NCBI RefSeq assembly: GCF_004134775.1
Contig: NZ_SDOZ01000002.1
Span: 248,001-312,000 of the forward strand
Length of the DNA: 64,000 bases
Origin: Candidatus Borkfalkia ceftriaxoniphila
GTDB lineage: Bacteria; Bacillota; Clostridia; Christensenellales; Borkfalkiaceae
Direction: 5' to 3'
The notes below the pieces were generated by a model. The model did not search any database. It saw only the letters and a list, made by a program, of their open reading frames with translations, and was not told the origin of the DNA. Shown piece by piece: positions 32,520 to 41,933 of this stretch (position 1 is the first letter of the stretch; each line of letters begins with the position of its first letter). Made by a program: the position numbers and the translations under genes.

Positions 32520-34640
32520 TTACTGCTTTTTGTTGCGGTTTTCTCTCTTTTCTTTCAGTTCTTCCTTGCGCGCCTTTTTCACGGAAACGACTTCCGACTC
32601 TTCCTTGGGTTTGATGACGAGAAGGACGATGATTCCGATCAGGCACAGGCCGCCGATCGCCATGAATACGACGGAGAGCACGTTGTCGCGCAGCCAGTAC
32701 GTTTCGCCGTGCACGGTGTCTACTTCGGAAGTGACGTTGACCACCTGGTGCGATTCCGCGGACATACGGTCGCTGTCCACAACTTTGACGGTGATCATGT
32801 AGAATCCCTTTTCCTGCGGAATGAAACTGCGGGAAGAAGGCCTCCATTCGTAGACGTTGTCCCCTTCGTCTTCTTCCTTATCGGAATCGTATTCTTCGAT
32901 CTCTTTCCACGTATATTTCGAGGGATCGGAATTGACTTCGTCCAGCGTCAGCGACGAACTGTCGCCGTCCAGACGGAAGAGTTTGTATTCGCTGCTGTAT
33001 CCCGAAAGCCCGACGATCTCGAAAGCGGGGAAGGTAAAGGTCACGTCGATGTACCCGAGATCGTTGATCTCGCTCTCTTCGATGGAAGGCCCGTTGTTGT
33101 ACACGTCGAACGTGAAGGAAGGGATTTCTTCCACGTCCCACACGTTGCTGCTCGTAACGTTGTAGGTCTTGCCGTCCTTCTCATACTGCATAACGTTGCC
33201 GAATTTGTTTTTGGCAACGACTTTAAATTCATATTTGCCCGCGGTCGCGATCTCGAATTTGAGTTCGTTATAGGAAAGTCCCGTCGCCGAGCCGCTCTCC
33301 GTGGTCTGGTTTTTGTAATAAACGTCGAACGTGAGTTCGGTGTAACCGCAATCCGCGTCGGAAATCAAAGAGCGCAGCGAAGGGAGATAATAATACGCGC
33401 CCGTACCTATCTGAATGCTCTTGCCGTCCTTGCGCGCGGCTTCGCTCACGGCTGTCTGGTATGCGCCAACATTCTCCTCAATATAATCGGGGCGGGAATC
33501 GACTTTCTTGCTCACCCGCACGTATTCTTTGGTACTGCCATCGACTTTGGCGGAAAGCGCATAATCTTCGAGATAGTAGAACGCATGGTTGTCGCCGTCG
33601 GAAAGGCGGAACGCTACGCTGACGTAGGCGTTGTCCGTGCCGTTGTACAGATCGTTCTCCATGAACACGACTTTGGAAAGCGTGTCGGATTTCTCGTAAT
33701 AGAGCCCCTTGTCCGTCTCGTCCTCGGCGGTCTCGTCGGGGTCTTTGTCGGTATCCGTGCCCTTGAACACGAACGAATAGAATTCGGTGGAAACGGAACT
33801 GTCCAGAACGTCGATATTCTTATAATCGAAATCCAGCGTATCGCCGAGTTTCAAAACTTTCACTTCGTCGTTGAGAACGAAGATGGGCGCCGCGTCGTCT
33901 TCGATCTTGCCGCTATCTTTATCGAGCGCCATGCTCTGATTGTTGAGTTTGCGGATCTCCACTCTCTGCTTGTCCGCGCCGCCCTCTTTCATCTCGTCGA
34001 GCGAGAAAGTGAGCGGGGTGAGCGAGGAAGAACTGTATTCCGCGTAATTGGATCCGATATTGGTAAAGGTGCCCGCGTACTTGCCGTTGACGGTCACGTA
34101 AAACTCGCCCGTGGTGCCGTCGAGCGCGGGTTTATCATCGATCGCGGCTTCGGTCAGAGCGATCACGAATTCGCCGTTCTGCGCGGTAACGGAAACACCC
34201 GCTTCCTTTTGATCGTTGACGTAGGCGGTATAAGCGCCGTTATCCGCTTCGAAAGTGAGCGTGTTTTCGCTCTTTTCCTCTTTATTCATGGTGTGCTGGG
34301 CGGCTTCGAGTTTCATGCTGAATTTGCTGAAATTTTCGCCGTCGAAAGCGATCGTGGCGGTGAAATATTTCGCCGTGCCGACCGTTTCGCCCTCGGCTCT
34401 TTCATACCATTTGAGCGCAAGATTTTTACGGTATGAAACGGTGGACTGTTCGCCCATCTGGTAGGTCACGTTTTTGTTCGTCTCCGTATTGTCGTAACTC
34501 GCGCCGACCGAGGTGGTGAATATATTGACCGCCGAATAACTCTCCGCCGATGCCGAAAACACGGTGACGGCGAAAAACGCGGCAAGGCTCAACGCCAATC
34601 CCGTTATCAAGCTGAACAATTTAACAGTATGTCTCTTCAT
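32520..34640 (-). CDS. Large secreted, membrane-anchored surface protein of unknown function
   Basis: 706 residues from the ATG at 34640 (GGGAGC upstream). A signal peptide (MKRHTVKLFSLITGLALSLA, cleaved after FSASA) is followed by ~640 residues rich in Asp, Ser and Thr with beta-sandwich-like repeats (YTAYVNDQKEAGVSVTAQ; TFDVYNNGPSIEESEIND; GFYMITVKVVDSDRMSAES). A single C-terminal membrane helix (VVFMAIGGLCLIGIIVLLV) and a charged cytoplasmic tail ending KEKRENRNKKQ follow. There is no LPXTG or GCGG tail. It is a single-gene unit with its own promoter. No family is recognised; an adhesin or envelope scaffold is possible. Function not known. Confidence 0.75.
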   Translation of the reverse strand: MKRHTVKLFSLITGLALSLAAFFAVTVFSASAESYSAVNIFTTSVGASYDNTETNKNVTYQMGEQSTVSYRKNLALKWYERAEGETVGTAKYFTATIAFDGENFSKFSMKLEAAQHTMNKEEKSENTLTFEADNGAYTAYVNDQKEAGVSVTAQNGEFVIALTEAAIDDKPALDGTTGEFYVTVNGKYAGTFTNIGSNYAEYSSSSLTPLTFSLDEMKEGGADKQRVEIRKLNNQSMALDKDSGKIEDDAAPIFVLNDEVKVLKLGDTLDFDYKNIDVLDSSVSTEFYSFVFKGTDTDKDPDETAEDETDKGLYYEKSDTLSKVVFMENDLYNGTDNAYVSVAFRLSDGDNHAFYYLEDYALSAKVDGSTKEYVRVSKKVDSRPDYIEENVGAYQTAVSEAARKDGKSIQIGTGAYYYLPSLRSLISDADCGYTELTFDVYYKNQTTESGSATGLSYNELKFEIATAGKYEFKVVAKNKFGNVMQYEKDGKTYNVTSSNVWDVEEIPSFTFDVYNNGPSIEESEINDLGYIDVTFTFPAFEIVGLSGYSSEYKLFRLDGDSSSLTLDEVNSDPSKYTWKEIEEYDSDKEEDEGDNVYEWRPSSRSFIPQEKGFYMITVKVVDSDRMSAESHQVVNVTSEVDTVHGETYWLRDNVLSVVFMAIGGLCLIGIIVLLVIKPKEESEVVSVKKARKEELKEKRENRNKKQ

Positions 34641-34716
34641 TCTATGCTCCCATCGCAATTTATTGTCGTAAGGCCGAACCTCGGCCGAGTACTGCATTGT
34701 ATGACTGTACCTGTCT

Positions 34717-34745
34717 ATTTTACACGCAAAACGATCTTTTGTCAA
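34717..34745 (-). promoter_or_regulatory. Sigma-A promoter of the large surface protein gene
   Basis: TTGACA (34745-34740), a 17-bp spacer and TAAAAT (34722-34717) on the minus strand, giving a ~70-nt leader. Confidence 0.82.
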
Positions 34746-34803
34746 ACGCATTTTTCCGCTTTTGCCAAAAATTTAGCGCATTTTAAACGATTTATCAAAA
34801 CCC

Positions 34804-35499
34804 TCACAATTTCAACGGTTTTTCGGTATCGAAATACTTCCATGGTCCGTCCTCGGGGGGCTGCGCCATAAATTTCATGCGCTCTTTGGTAACGGGATGG
34901 GTAAAGGAAAGCGAATACGCCCACAGCGCCAGATTGCCCTTTCGGGCAGTCTCTCCGCCGTAGCGCATATCGCCGAACACGGGATGGGAAAGCCCCGCCA
35001 TCTGCACGCGGATCTGATGCGTGCGCCCCGTGTGCAGTTTGACTTCGACAAGGGAAATTTTGATTTTATCTTCCAGCACGCGGTAGTCCAGCGAGGCGAG
35101 TTTCGCCCCCTCTTCCGTCTGCGTGCAGATATATACCATATTGTTGAGGGGATTTTTTTTGAGATAGTTGACCACGGTCGCGCTGCTCTCTTTCGGAGTC
35201 CCGACGAGCACCGCGAGATATTTTTTCTCGAAATCGCCCTCTTTCATCTGCGCGGACAGCCGCGCCGCCGCCTTACTGGTCTTGGCGAACACCATCACGC
35301 CGCCCGTGGGCCTGTCCAGCCTGTGTACGAGCCCCACGTACACGTTGCCGGGCTTATCGTACGTGACTTTGAGATAGCGTCGCACCATTTCCAGAAGGCT
35401 GTCGTCGCCGCTCTCGTCGCCGCACGAGGGAACGCCCTGGGGCTTTAAGACGACGATGACGTGGTTATCTTCGTAAAGTATATTGAGATCTTTATCCAT
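34804..35499 (-). CDS. RluA-family pseudouridine synthase without S4 domain
   Basis: 231 residues from the ATG at 35499 (MDKDLNILYEDNHVIVVLKP), which overlaps the upstream methyltransferase by 8 bp. GLVHRLDRPTGGVMVFAKTS carries the catalytic Asp, and HTGRTHQIRVQMAGLSHPVF completes the active site. The lack of an S4 domain and the compact size resemble RluA/TruC/YqcB-like enzymes. It is paired with an rRNA-methyltransferase-like gene, so an rRNA target is likely. It is distinct from the S4-containing paralogue at 29540. Confidence 0.9.
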   Translation of the reverse strand: MDKDLNILYEDNHVIVVLKPQGVPSCGDESGDDSLLEMVRRYLKVTYDKPGNVYVGLVHRLDRPTGGVMVFAKTSKAAARLSAQMKEGDFEKKYLAVLVGTPKESSATVVNYLKKNPLNNMVYICTQTEEGAKLASLDYRVLEDKIKISLVEVKLHTGRTHQIRVQMAGLSHPVFGDMRYGGETARKGNLALWAYSLSFTHPVTKERMKFMAQPPEDGPWKYFDTEKPLKL

Positions 35500-36349
35500 G
35501 GATGTAAATTCCTCCCGCGCCGCAGGGAAGAGGAATGCCCTCCTCCGTAGCAATGCCCACCTCGTAAGCCTCCGTTTTGCCCGAAAAGCGTTTGAGATTG
35601 AGCGTTAAAATATTTTTGAGCACCATGGGCTGCAAACCCGTGGTATAACTGTTGATGAGAAAAAAGAGCGGATCGTCCGACAGTATCTGACTGCACAATC
35701 CGACGAAGGGAAACAACTCGCTCTCGATCTTCCACATTTCGCCGTTCGGTCCCCTGCCGTAGGAGGGCGGATCCATGATGACCGCGTCGTATCTGTTGCC
35801 GCGGCGGATCTCTCTTTGCACGAACTTTTTGCAGTCGTCGACGATATAGCGGATCCCCGAAGCAATGCCCGAGAGCCGCGCGTTTTCGCCCGCGCGCTCA
35901 ACCATGCCGCGGGCCGCGTCCACGTGCGTGACTTCCGCGCCCGCCTTGGCGCACGCGACCGTCGCCCCGCCCGTATAGGCGAAGAGATTGAGCACGCGTA
36001 CGGGACGGCCCGCCTTTTGAATGAGCGACGACATCAGATCCCAGTTGACCGCCTGTTCGGGAAACAGCCCCGTATGCTTGAAGCCCATGGGCTTGATCTT
36101 AAAAGTGAGATCGCGGTAGGACACGTTCCACTCTTCCGGGAAGGCTTTTCGCGTTTCCCAAAAGCCGCCGCCCCGATCGCTGCGGCGATACACGGCGTTA
36201 AGTTTGGGAAAGGAAAAAAGGTCGCTCTGCGCCTGCCAGATGGCCTGCGGATCGGGACGGAGAAGATAGATATCTTTCCAGCGTTCCAGTTTGTATCCGT
36301 CGCCCGTGGCGAGGATGGAATAATCCTTCCAGTTTTCCGCGATTCTCAT
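35492..36349 (-). CDS. Class I SAM-dependent methyltransferase, RlmI-like
   Basis: 285 residues from the ATG at 36349 (CAGGAG upstream); the frame continues upstream through the 132-bp repeats, but no family residues are there. SAM-binding motif I is VLNLFAYTGGATVACAKAGA, then VTHVDAARGMVERAGENA (motif II), DDCKKFV, and the catalytic motif IV MDPPSYGRGPNG. These match COG1092-type 23S rRNA cytosine methyltransferases, here without an N-terminal PUA domain. The transcription start is probably in one of the TATAAT boxes of the adjacent repeats or at 36407-36412. The pseudouridine synthase follows with an 8-bp overlap. Confidence 0.82.
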   Translation of the reverse strand: MRIAENWKDYSILATGDGYKLERWKDIYLLRPDPQAIWQAQSDLFSFPKLNAVYRRSDRGGGFWETRKAFPEEWNVSYRDLTFKIKPMGFKHTGLFPEQAVNWDLMSSLIQKAGRPVRVLNLFAYTGGATVACAKAGAEVTHVDAARGMVERAGENARLSGIASGIRYIVDDCKKFVQREIRRGNRYDAVIMDPPSYGRGPNGEMWKIESELFPFVGLCSQILSDDPLFFLINSYTTGLQPMVLKNILTLNLKRFSGKTEAYEVGIATEEGIPLPCGAGGIYIHG

Positions 36350-36422
36350 ATAAACTCCTGCGGTCGATTTGTCATTTTCTGTTGAAATACTCTGCCGTTC
36401 CCATGTATTATAACATTCCATG

Positions 36423-36737
36423 TTGCAATACTTCGCGCGAAATCCCTTGCAAGCAAGTTTTCCGGGTATTATAACATAAAACCACCCCAAAAGTAAACTT
36501 TTGGGCGGTGTCTTCCGACACCTTCGTTTTGCCTGTGGCAAAACCGCTTTTATGTTGCAATACTTCGCGCGAAATCCCTTGCAAGCAAGTTTTCCGGGTA
36601 TTATAACATAAAACCACCCCAAAAGTAAACTTTTGGGCGGTGTCTTCCGACACCTTCGTTTTGCCTGTGGCAAAACCGCTTTTATGTTGCAATACTTCGC
36701 GCGAAATTCCTTGCAAGCAAGTTTTCGCGCTTGTATT
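36423..36737. repeat. Tandem 132-bp repeat (two identical units plus a partial) made of hairpins
   Basis: Units at 36423-36554 and 36555-36686 are identical over all 132 bp; a third copy from 36687 is the same for about 45 bp with one change and then diverges. Each full unit holds three adjacent hairpins: CCCAAAAG-TAAA-CTTTTGGG, GGTGTC-TTCC-GACACC and GTTTTGCC-TGT-GGCAAAAC. It also carries the palindrome TTCGCGCGAA and CTTGC/GCAAG words. On the minus strand each unit has TATAAT (36473-36468, 36605-36600), with further boxes at 36412-36407 and 36740-36735. The array lies between the methyltransferase start and the LtaS-like gene end, in DNA with no credible gene. Function unknown. Confidence 0.9.
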
Positions 36738-36765
36738 ATAAAACATTTTCCCGTAATTTGTAAAG

Positions 36766-36797
36766 TAAAAGCCGCGTCTTTTGCAAAGCCGCGGCAA
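36766..36797 (-). terminator. Probable terminator of the LtaS-like gene
   Basis: On the minus strand GCCGCG and CGCGGC form a short stem with a 13-nt loop, followed by TTTTACTTT. It lies a few bases after the stop at 36801. The stem is short, so confidence is moderate. Confidence 0.5.
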
Positions 36798-36800
36798 AAT

Positions 36801-38714
36801 TCAAACTTTCGGAAATTCGTGTTCGGCAAAGTAATCTTTAAAATACAGCGCGTCGATATATTTCAGTTTTTCGAGATGTTCGCTCGCGCGCGTCACTAAA
36901 TCCGCTTCGGAAAATCCGTTTCCCTTATAGACGACGGAATTGAGGGAATAGCCGACGAAATCCTCGGTGATGAAACATCCGTACGCACGCGAGAATATCA
37001 CGCTCTCCCGATCGGAAAACACGTTGTGCCCGAAATACAGGTTGGAGTAATAGGGAATGCCCAGAAGCGTCAGGACCGTGGGCAAGATATCCGCCGTAGT
37101 CGTGAATTTTTCGATATCCTTGCCCTTCCCCGCAGTTTCGAGCGCCGTTTTCGCCTTCGTATCGTAGATGAACATGGGCACGTGGAAAATTTCGCTCTGC
37201 ATATCGACGAGCCCCTTGCCGCGATAACTCAGGCGGTCGTAGTAGGCGTTATGGTCGGAATAAATGACGATGGTCGTCGAATCCAGCAGATCTTTCGCTT
37301 CGAGATCGTCCAGCATAATGCCGATCGCCGCGTCAAAGTCCATCAGCGCCGCCGCATAGGTGCGAAGATAATTGTCGTATTTGTTGTCGGTCTCGGGATA
37401 GACGTTGTATTTGTCCAGCCTGTCGTAATATCCCTTTTCTTCGAGAGAGGAGCGTACATCGTAGTAACCGCCGTGGGTGGTATAACTGATTATGTACGAA
37501 AAGAAGTTGCCGTCCGCGGGGAACATTTCGTCCTTCATTTTGTCCATCATCTCGGAATCGAGATTGCGCTCTTCCAACAGTTCCTGATAATTTGTCACGC
37601 CGTATCCTTCCATCTCCTCGATGCCGTACAGATGGTCGAAGCCCAACGATTCATGCAGTTCGCTGCGGTTATAGAAAGTCGCCTCGTTGTTGTGGAAAGA
37701 ATTGATTTTCGCGCCCTCGTTCGTCTCCCTGTAAAGGTTGGGGAGCGAAAAAGGATACGCGTTATCCTTGTAATTGTTACAGACAAAGCCGCGCGAGGGG
37801 TAATTGCCCAAAAGCGACTGCGCCTCGGATATATCCGTCTTTTCGCGCGAATAATGGTTTTGGCAGACGATACTCTCCTCCGTCAGCCGCGAAATGTTGG
37901 GATACAGGTACTGCGCCAGCCCGGGATAATTGGTGACGGGAAACCACTCCATCGACTCCGCGAGGATCATCACGACGTTGTTGCCCGCGCTCACGCCGAA
38001 CAATTCGCCGTTTTCCGTCTTGTTCCGAAAATAAAACTCCGAACTGTCCTGCCAAGTCGCCACCTTGGGCGAAGTGAGAAACGGCCCCGTGACGAACTGA
38101 TATAAAACGTCGCCCGTCACGCCGTATTTTTTATATTCGTTGTCGTTATCGTACAGGAGATCGGCGTAATAACTGTCGGAGGTGGTGTTCACGAAATTGA
38201 GCACGTTGGGCACCGCGAGCGCGGACACGAGCAGAACGCCCGCGAGCGAACAGCACACGATGCGGAGGCGCGGATTTTTTTCGATCTTCACGTCTTTGAG
38301 TTTGACGGCGTTGAACACGCCGTAGAGTAAAAACCCCGCCACGGCGATCGCGCCGGGCACGAGAAATCCGAAGTTGACGAGTTGCCCTTCCATCATGCCC
38401 AGACCGTCCGCCGCCTGATACAAAAGCGAATAATCGAATGCCGTGCCGTTGATGTCGAACAGCAGGATAAAGCCCGCGTCCACGCTCAGGATCGCAACGA
38501 GCACGAAAGAAAGGATCGCAACGCGCCAGGCATAGGAGCGCACCATCGCGGTAAGCGACACGATGACGGCGAGCAAGGCAAGCGAAAACCAGGGCGCGTG
38601 TATGAGAATGCCGTTATCGGTAAAGAGCAGCGCGTACATTTCCAGAAGCGCCGCTAAAAGCACGAACGGTACAAATATGAAGTTGTGTTTAAAAAAAACT
38701 TTCAATGAATTCAC
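36801..38714 (-). CDS. LtaS-like membrane sulfatase (lipoteichoic-acid-synthase family)
   Basis: 637 residues from a GTG at 38714. Five membrane helices (about 10-200) precede an extracellular sulfatase-fold domain: NNVVMILAESMEWFP holds the first metal-site Glu, SREKTDISEAQSLLGNY the catalytic Thr region, and later HGGYYDVRS and IVIYSDHNAYYD carry the Asp/His metal ligands. Such enzymes transfer glycerol phosphate from phosphatidylglycerol to build or prime lipoteichoic acid or modify surface glycans. The protein is near family size. It may supply the polymer that the LicD-type genes at the right end could decorate, but this is only a functional guess. Confidence 0.82.
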   Translation of the reverse strand: MNSLKVFFKHNFIFVPFVLLAALLEMYALLFTDNGILIHAPWFSLALLAVIVSLTAMVRSYAWRVAILSFVLVAILSVDAGFILLFDINGTAFDYSLLYQAADGLGMMEGQLVNFGFLVPGAIAVAGFLLYGVFNAVKLKDVKIEKNPRLRIVCCSLAGVLLVSALAVPNVLNFVNTTSDSYYADLLYDNDNEYKKYGVTGDVLYQFVTGPFLTSPKVATWQDSSEFYFRNKTENGELFGVSAGNNVVMILAESMEWFPVTNYPGLAQYLYPNISRLTEESIVCQNHYSREKTDISEAQSLLGNYPSRGFVCNNYKDNAYPFSLPNLYRETNEGAKINSFHNNEATFYNRSELHESLGFDHLYGIEEMEGYGVTNYQELLEERNLDSEMMDKMKDEMFPADGNFFSYIISYTTHGGYYDVRSSLEEKGYYDRLDKYNVYPETDNKYDNYLRTYAAALMDFDAAIGIMLDDLEAKDLLDSTTIVIYSDHNAYYDRLSYRGKGLVDMQSEIFHVPMFIYDTKAKTALETAGKGKDIEKFTTTADILPTVLTLLGIPYYSNLYFGHNVFSDRESVIFSRAYGCFITEDFVGYSLNSVVYKGNGFSEADLVTRASEHLEKLKYIDALYFKDYFAEHEFPKV

Positions 38715-38790
38715 CCGTCGGATTTTTTACGTTCATTATAGGCTGCCCGCTTGAACAATCTATAAATAATTTGTTAAAAAATCATTAAGT

Positions 38791-41700
38791 TTATACTTTC
38801 ACGACGGTAATCGCCGCCTTTGCGCCGTTCAATTCCCATTCTTTGGTAAACCCTTCCGCCTCGCCTTCGCAAAGTTCGTCCGCAAGAACGATTTTGGCAA
38901 TGGCGCCGCCGCGGCTCTTCAAGACCGCCGCGACGTTTCCGTCCGCTCTGTAAAAGACGCGGATGCGGTCGGTCACTTCAAAGCCCGCGTCTTTGCGCAT
39001 GGTCTGAATTTTCGAGATCAGTTCGCGTTCAACGCCCTCTTCGACGAGTTCTTTCGTGAGCGCCGTATCCAGCGCGACGGTCACGCCCCCCTCGCTTGCG
39101 GACACGTATCCTTCCGCGCTCTCGGTGGAGATGAGAAGATCTTCCGCGGTCAGTTCCACTTCCGTGCCGTCCAGAACGGTTTTGAAACTGCCTTCCTTGA
39201 CCGCCGCCACGACTTTCGCGCCGTCGCAATTTTGCAAAAACGCGCGGATGGCGCCCAGTTTCGCCCCGTATTTGGGGCCGAGCGTTTTGAGTTGCGGTTT
39301 CAGACGGTACGTGATGAACGCGCCCGCGTCCTCCGCCTCTTTATATTTTTTGATATTGAGTTCGTCTAAAACGATGCCTTTGAGTTCGTCGGAAAGTTTT
39401 TCGCGCCCTTCGGCTACGACGACCATTTCCGCGAGCGGCTGACGGTTTTTGAGATTGCCCGCGTTACGCGCCGCCCTGCCCAGTACGACGACGTCGAGCA
39501 CTTCGTCCATGCCGCGTTCGAGTTTTTCGTCCACGAACGATAAGTCGCTTTGCGGGAATGCGCACATGTGCACGGATTTTTCCGCTTCCGGATAGAACGC
39601 GGGCACGAGATTTTGGTACATCTGTTCGGCGATAAAGGGAGTAAAGGGCGCCGTCAGTTTTGCCAGCGTCACCAAAACGGTGTACAGCGTCGTGTAAGCC
39701 GCCGCCTTGTCCTTCGTCATCTCCTTGCCCCAGTAGCGCTCGCGGCCGCGGCGCACGTACCAGTTGGAGAGCACGTCGCAAAAATCCTGCAAGGCGCGCG
39801 CGCAGTCGGTGATCTCGTATGCGGCGAGCCCCTTATCCACCCGCGCGATCAAAGTGTTGAGTTTGGACAGGATCCAGCGGTCCATGACGCTCAAAGCGCA
39901 GGTTGTCAGATCGTATTTGCTCGGATCGTACCCGTCGATCTCGGCATAGAGCACGAAAAAGGCGTAGGTGTTCCAGAGCGTGCCCATGTATTTTCTCTGC
40001 GCTTCGGACACGGCCTCCTCGTAAAAGCGGGAAGGCAGCCAGGGCGCGCTGGAAGTATAGAAATACCAACGCACGGCGTCGGCGCCCTGCTTATCCAGAA
40101 CGCTCCACGGATCTACGACGTTGCCCTTATGCTTGGACATTTTCACGCCGTTTTTATCGTTGACGTGCCCTAAAACGATACAGTTTTTAAAGGGCGCTTT
40201 GCCGAAAAGAATGGTGGAAATGACGAGCAGCGTATAGAACCAGCCGCGCGTCTGGTCGACCGCCTCGCTGATGAAGTCGGCGGGGAAAGTCTTTTCGAAC
40301 ACTTCTTTGTTTTCGAAGGGGTAATGATACTGCGCGAAGGGCATGGAGCCCGAATCGAACCAGCAGTCGATGACCTCGGGCGTGCGCTCCATGACGCCGC
40401 CGCATTCGCAGGGGAAAGTACAGCCGTCGATATACGGGCGGTGCAGTTCCACGTCGCCCGAAAGTCCGCAAAGTTTTTTGAGTTCCTCTTTGCTGCCGAT
40501 CACGTGCACCTTGCCGCACTTTTTGCATACCCAGACAGGGAGAGGCGTGCCCCAGTAACGGTCGCGGGAAAGCCCCCAGTCGATGACGTTTTCCAAAAAG
40601 TTGCCCATGCGCCCCGATTTGATGGTTTCGGGCATCCAATGCACGGAGTTGTTCGCGGCGATGAGTTCGTCTTTGACCGCGGTCACTTTGATGAACCAAC
40701 TTTCGCGCGCATAATACAGGAGCGGCGTGTCGCAGCGCCAGCAATGGGGATAACTGTGCTCGTATACCATTTCCTTAAAGAGGAGTCCCTTGTCTTTGAG
40801 CATGGCGATGACGGTTTTATCCCCTTTCTTTACGAACACGCCCGCAAGGTCTTTTGCGGCGGGCACAAAACAGCCGCGCTCGTCCACGAGGTTGACGACG
40901 GGAAGTTCGTATTTTCTGCCCACGCGGTAGTCGTCCTCGCCGAACGCGGGCGCGATGTGCACGATGCCCGAGCCGTCGGTCAAGGTCACGTAGCCGTCGC
41001 ACACGACGTAGTACGCCTTTTCGCGGAACGAGCCGAGCGCGTAGTCGAAGAGCGGCTCGTATTCCGTATATTCGTATTCTTTGCCCTTTTTGACGGAAAG
41101 CGTCTGATAATTTTCAAAAAGGGTCGGAACGAGCGCCTCGGCGAGGATATAGCGCGCGCCGTCCTCCGCCAAAATTTCCGCGTAGTCCTCTTCGGGATTG
41201 ACGCAGAGCGCCACGTTGGAGGGAAGCGTCCAGGGCGTGGTCGTCCATGCGAGGAAATAGCGGTTTTCTTCGCCTTTTATGCGGAAGCGCACGAACACGG
41301 ACGTTTCCTTGACGTCTTTATACCCCTGCGCGACCTCGTGCGAAGAGAGCGCCGTGCCGCAGCGCGGGCAATAGGGAACGATCTTGTGCCCCTTGTACAA
41401 AAGGCCCTTTTTCCAGATTTCTTTGAGCGCCCACCATACGCTTTCGATATATTTATCGTCGTAGGTGACGTAAGGGTTGTCCATGTCCGCCCAGTAACCC
41501 ACGCGTTCGGACATCTTTTCCCATTCGCCCTTGTATTTCCACACGCTCTCCTTGCATTTTTTGATGAAAGGTTCGATGCCGTACTTTTCTATGTCCTGCT
41601 TGCCGTCCATGCCGAGAAGTTTTTCTACTTCCAGTTCGACGGGCAGGCCGTGCGTATCCCAGCCCGCTTTGCGGAGCACGTGCTTGCCCTTCATGGTCTG

Positions 41701-41913
41701 ATAGCGCGGCACGATGTCTTTCATCACGCGCGTCAGGATATGCCCGATATGCGGCTTGCCGTTGGCCGTGGGCGGGCCGTCGTAAAAGGAAAATTCTTCT
41801 CCCTTTTCGTTCCGGTCCACGCTCTTTTCGAAGATGCCGTTCTGTTTCCAGAATTCGACGATCTCTTTTTCTCTTTCCACGAAATTCATCGTGGTGTCTA
41901 CTTTCTTATACAT
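38791..41913 (-). CDS. ileS: Isoleucyl-tRNA synthetase
   Basis: 1040 residues from the ATG at 41913 with GAGGTGATC upstream. Class I motifs: PTANGKPHIGHILTRVMKD and KMSKHKGNVVDPWS. The editing domain (CP1, WTTTPWTLPSN) and a zinc-like C-x2-C pair (CPRCG) are in place. A C-terminal helical anticodon-binding part with an added beta domain ends the protein, as in the longer (type 2-like) IleRS forms. It attaches Ile to tRNA-Ile, proofreading Val. Its expression is controlled by an Ile-specific T-box leader directly upstream. Confidence 0.93.
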   Translation of the reverse strand: MYKKVDTTMNFVEREKEIVEFWKQNGIFEKSVDRNEKGEEFSFYDGPPTANGKPHIGHILTRVMKDIVPRYQTMKGKHVLRKAGWDTHGLPVELEVEKLLGMDGKQDIEKYGIEPFIKKCKESVWKYKGEWEKMSERVGYWADMDNPYVTYDDKYIESVWWALKEIWKKGLLYKGHKIVPYCPRCGTALSSHEVAQGYKDVKETSVFVRFRIKGEENRYFLAWTTTPWTLPSNVALCVNPEEDYAEILAEDGARYILAEALVPTLFENYQTLSVKKGKEYEYTEYEPLFDYALGSFREKAYYVVCDGYVTLTDGSGIVHIAPAFGEDDYRVGRKYELPVVNLVDERGCFVPAAKDLAGVFVKKGDKTVIAMLKDKGLLFKEMVYEHSYPHCWRCDTPLLYYARESWFIKVTAVKDELIAANNSVHWMPETIKSGRMGNFLENVIDWGLSRDRYWGTPLPVWVCKKCGKVHVIGSKEELKKLCGLSGDVELHRPYIDGCTFPCECGGVMERTPEVIDCWFDSGSMPFAQYHYPFENKEVFEKTFPADFISEAVDQTRGWFYTLLVISTILFGKAPFKNCIVLGHVNDKNGVKMSKHKGNVVDPWSVLDKQGADAVRWYFYTSSAPWLPSRFYEEAVSEAQRKYMGTLWNTYAFFVLYAEIDGYDPSKYDLTTCALSVMDRWILSKLNTLIARVDKGLAAYEITDCARALQDFCDVLSNWYVRRGRERYWGKEMTKDKAAAYTTLYTVLVTLAKLTAPFTPFIAEQMYQNLVPAFYPEAEKSVHMCAFPQSDLSFVDEKLERGMDEVLDVVVLGRAARNAGNLKNRQPLAEMVVVAEGREKLSDELKGIVLDELNIKKYKEAEDAGAFITYRLKPQLKTLGPKYGAKLGAIRAFLQNCDGAKVVAAVKEGSFKTVLDGTEVELTAEDLLISTESAEGYVSASEGGVTVALDTALTKELVEEGVERELISKIQTMRKDAGFEVTDRIRVFYRADGNVAAVLKSRGGAIAKIVLADELCEGEAEGFTKEWELNGAKAAITVVKV

Positions 41914-41933
41914 ACGATCACCTCTTGAAATCA

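Noticed and set aside
32709..34436. 575-codon plus-strand frame opposite the large surface protein
   Set aside because: The minus-strand protein has a signal peptide, membrane anchor, promoter and terminator; the opposite frame has none.
36423..36737. CRISPR array
   Set aside because: Units are 132 bp, fully identical and without unique spacers; no cas genes nearby.
36408..36797. Small repeated protein encoded by the 132-bp repeats
   Set aside because: 132 is a multiple of three, so any frame stays open by chance; there is no ribosome site and the hairpins explain the sequence better.
40324..41928. 534-codon plus-strand frame opposite ileS
   Set aside because: Shadow of ileS; no motifs.
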